From NCBI GenBank assembly GCA_019114885.1, contig DXEQ01000139.1, forward strand, positions 1 to 7,153: a stretch of DNA of 7,153 nt, in the 5' to 3' direction. Each line of letters starts with the position of its first letter. Position 1 is the first letter of the stretch. Both the position numbers and the translations under genes were made by a program. This document shows positions 5,423 to 7,153 of this stretch, piece by piece. Origin of the DNA: Candidatus Anaerobutyricum stercoripullorum (lineage in GTDB: Bacteria; Bacillota; Clostridia; Lachnospirales; Lachnospiraceae). The notes beneath the pieces were generated by a model. That model saw nothing but the letters and a program-made list of their open reading frames with translations, made no database searches and was not told the origin of the DNA.

Positions 5423-6736
5423 TTATCCCCGCTTCTTATCCGGCACAAAAAACATGAAGATCAGCGAACTGATCAGCAGCATGTACGGATAGATCAGGTT
5501 CGGCATCACATCAAAGGCAGACAGCTCGCATCCCAGTTCCGCCGACGCCGACAGGGCGATGAGCATCTGCGCGCCGTAAGGAATCACGCCCTGGAATATA
5601 CAGGAAAACGTATCGAGAATCGACGCCGTATTCTGCGGCGTGATACCGTACTCCTCTGACATATCCTTCGCGATCGGATTCGCCATGACGATGGCCACCG
5701 TATTATTGGCCGTAGCAATGTCCAACGCGCCCACCAGCAGGCCGATTCCCAGCTTGCCGCCGTTTCTGCTGCGAAATACCCGTTTGATAAAGTTAAGCAG
5801 CGCGTCAAATCCGCCGTATTCTCCGATAAGGCCACCAATAGCTGACACGAGAATCGTCACCATGATCGTCTCATACATCCCGGAGGCCCCGGAGCCCATA
5901 TTGGTCAGCAGATCGACAGCCGTTACATTTCCTGTGACAAGCATGATCAGCGCCCCCGATACAATACCGATCAGAAGGACCACAAACACGTTGATACCGG
6001 CAATGCCTCCTACCAGTACCAGAATATACGGAATGACCTGTACCAGATTATACTCCTGCATAATGCGGCCGCCTTCCACCGGTCCCGCGGTCATGAGAAA
6101 AATGACCACGCAGGCCGCCAGCGCCGCCGGCAGGGCAATCTTAAAATTAGCACGGAACTTATCCCTCATGGCACATCCCTGTCCGTTGCAGGCCGCGATG
6201 GTCGTATCCGAGATAAATGACAGATTATCTCCGAACATGGCTCCTCCCACCACAGCACCCACGCAGGCCGCCGCGCCAAATCCGGACGCTTCCGCCACAG
6301 CCACGGCAATCGGTGTCAGCAGCGTGATCGTACCCACGGAAGTTCCCATTGCCAGCGATACAAAGGCACTGACCACAAAAAGTACCACCACAGCAAACCG
6401 CACCGGAATCAGCGACAGCAGACAGTAAGCCACGCTCTCCGCACTGCTTCTGCCCACCACGCCCACAAAGACGCCGGCCGCCAGAAAGATCAGAATCATC
6501 GTCACAATATTCTTATCTCCCACTCCCCGCGCCATCACCGCGAGCTTCGCATCAAAGTTCAGCTTCGGATTCTGCACGCACGCCACCAGCAGCGCGGCCA
6601 GAAACGACACCACGATAGGAACATTGTAGAATCCCATCGGAATCTTCATCACGTACTCAAACAAAATTCCCAGTCCCAGATACAGCACCAGAAATACCCC
6701 AATCGGCAAAAGCGCCTTCCAGTTTTCTTTCTTCAT
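5423..6736 (-). CDS. NhaC-family Na+/H+ antiporter
   Basis: This 437-residue, strongly hydrophobic inner-membrane protein belongs to the NhaC family, whose members exchange Na+ for H+ or couple Na+/H+ exchange to organic acids (for example the malate/lactate antiporter MleN). Family features are the GTSVGT motif followed by P142 (131-142), GGAMFGDNLSFISDTTIAA (164-182), LDIATANNTVAIVMANPIAKD in the C-terminal half, and IFQGVIPYGAQML near the end. About 11-12 membrane segments are visible. In the FGDN-x-S-x-x-SDTT signature the residue after the first Ser is Phe, where many relatives have Pro. The ATG at 6736 is chosen because the protein then begins with a normal MKKENWKALLPIG cytoplasmic start and a GGAGAGG box lies upstream; the 81 codons further upstream look non-coding. 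It precedes the thi operon on the same strand but lies outside the riboswitch. The true substrate is uncertain. Confidence 0.88.
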   Translation of the reverse strand: MKKENWKALLPIGVFLVLYLGLGILFEYVMKIPMGFYNVPIVVSFLAALLVACVQNPKLNFDAKLAVMARGVGDKNIVTMILIFLAAGVFVGVVGRSSAESVAYCLLSLIPVRFAVVVLFVVSAFVSLAMGTSVGTITLLTPIAVAVAEASGFGAAACVGAVVGGAMFGDNLSFISDTTIAACNGQGCAMRDKFRANFKIALPAALAACVVIFLMTAGPVEGGRIMQEYNLVQVIPYILVLVGGIAGINVFVVLLIGIVSGALIMLVTGNVTAVDLLTNMGSGASGMYETIMVTILVSAIGGLIGEYGGFDALLNFIKRVFRSRNGGKLGIGLLVGALDIATANNTVAIVMANPIAKDMSEEYGITPQNTASILDTFSCIFQGVIPYGAQMLIALSASAELGCELSAFDVMPNLIYPYMLLISSLIFMFFVPDKKRG

Positions 6737-6820
6737 AACACTTTCCTCTCCTGTAAAGTAAATTATTCGTTTTCCACCGAAAGACTTTTCATAATAAAGA
6801 ATCTCAGGGGAATCCTTATC

Positions 6821-6860
6821 ATTATAAATCCCGGCACAAAAAGATGTCGGGACTATTATA
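6821..6860 (-). promoter_or_regulatory. Probable promoter region of the NhaC gene
   Basis: Two minus-strand TATAAT boxes occur, at 6860-6855 and 6826-6821. The second has CCGACA (6850-6845) 18 nt upstream, matching four of six -35 bases; the first has no clear -35. The two candidate starts would give leaders of about 80 or 110 nt before the ATG at 6736. A TCCCGGCA/TGTCGGGA hairpin (6829-6852, 8 bp including a G-U, 8-nt loop) lies between the boxes, overlapping the -35 of the downstream one. It could be an operator, or simply a transcript hairpin from the upstream start. Confidence 0.4.
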
Positions 6861-6985
6861 ACACAAAACAAGGGGGTTTTCTCATTCAAAATAGGGATTT
6901 GTGAAGCTTGCTGCATGGCCAGCAGTCTGAGCAAGTCGAAATCATGTAATACAGAACAGCAATTTTTGCCATCTGGCAATTTCAG

Positions 6986-7153
6986 CCGTACATCTGGAAC
7001 AAATTTACAGCGATATCTAAATTATCTTGATTTAAACTGTATCCTCGGTCTGGATTTTACGGCGATATCCAGATTATCGCGATTTGATCTGTACATCCAG
7101 CCTGGATTTTACAGCAAAAACCGGATTATCGCGATTTGAACCGTATTGACAGC
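6986..7153. repeat. Array of ~52-bp tandem repeats, at least three units, extending past the window
   Basis: Units run 6986-7036 (51 nt), 7037-7088 (52) and 7089-7140 (52), with a fourth starting at 7141. Each begins C(C/T)GTA and shares TCTGGA or CTGGAT, TTTAC(A/G)GC, GATTATCGCGATTTGA or a decayed form. The unit length is not a multiple of three, so it is not a coding repeat. The units contain two potential stems: CTGTA-ATCCAG / CTGGAT-TACAG (clearest in the third unit) and GCGATA / TATCGC (clearest in the second, 7062-7080). The rest of the gap (6861-6985) is AT-rich with a TTGCC-ATCT-GGCAA hairpin (6966-6979) and no gene I can support. Confidence 0.75.

Noticed and set aside
5640..6428. 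Plus-strand open frame of 262 codons antisense to the NhaC gene
   Set aside because: The Pro/Thr/Ala/Ile-rich translation is what the reverse of a hydrophobic membrane protein gives, and the minus strand has a complete family match.
6737..6979. N-terminal extension of the NhaC protein by 81 codons
   Set aside because: It has no membrane or signal character, passes through promoter-like boxes, and the ATG at 6736 has a ribosome site and a family-like start.
6915..7139. Plus-strand frame of 74 codons across the repeat array
   Set aside because: The 51-52-nt unit shifts frame between copies, so the repeat is not maintained as protein, and there is no ribosome site.
6986..7153. CRISPR array
   Set aside because: The repeats are contiguous with no unique spacers, the units diverge along their whole length, and no cas gene is present.

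Overview
The window looks like chromosomal DNA of a low-to-mid-GC Firmicute, most likely a gut-type clostridium (Lachnospiraceae-like). This rests on strong AGGAGG-type ribosome sites, a transcription-terminating TPP riboswitch, a CytX-type transporter in a thi operon, and mixed GC content. The family-level assignment is inference. Every convincing gene lies on the minus strand, so the genes read from high to low coordinates. The plus-strand open frames over them look like shadows.

Layout in transcription order. (1) 7153-6737: a gene-free stretch with a decaying ~52-bp tandem repeat that runs off the window edge, followed by an AT-rich leader with -10-like boxes and a hairpin. (2) 6736-5423: an NhaC-family Na+/H+ antiporter. 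(3) 5378-5147: a promoter, a TPP riboswitch and an intrinsic terminator. Part of the aptamer can pair with the terminator as an antiterminator. (4) 5146-627: a five-gene thiamine salvage operon, thiM - thiE - HAD phosphatase - thiD - cytX. (5) 626-340: a promoter and a ~190-nt leader containing a terminator-like hairpin. (6) 339-1: the N-terminal part of a MATE-family efflux transporter, cut by the window edge.

How the genes fit together: CytX probably imports the pyrimidine precursor (HMP) and ThiD phosphorylates it twice to HMP-PP. ThiM phosphorylates the thiazole alcohol, and ThiE joins the two halves into thiamine monophosphate (TMP). No de novo genes (thiC, thiG, thiF, thiS, thiH/O) and no final kinase (thiL, or thiN) occur in the window, so this is a salvage cassette. 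The HAD enzyme in the middle has no assigned substrate; a thiamine-pathway phosphate ester is the obvious candidate. High TPP should stop transcription before thiM.

The system is mostly well known. The less explained parts are the MATE leader (possible attenuator with a tiny upstream frame), the HAD gene and its duplicated 3' end, several intercistronic inverted repeats, and the 52-bp repeat array.
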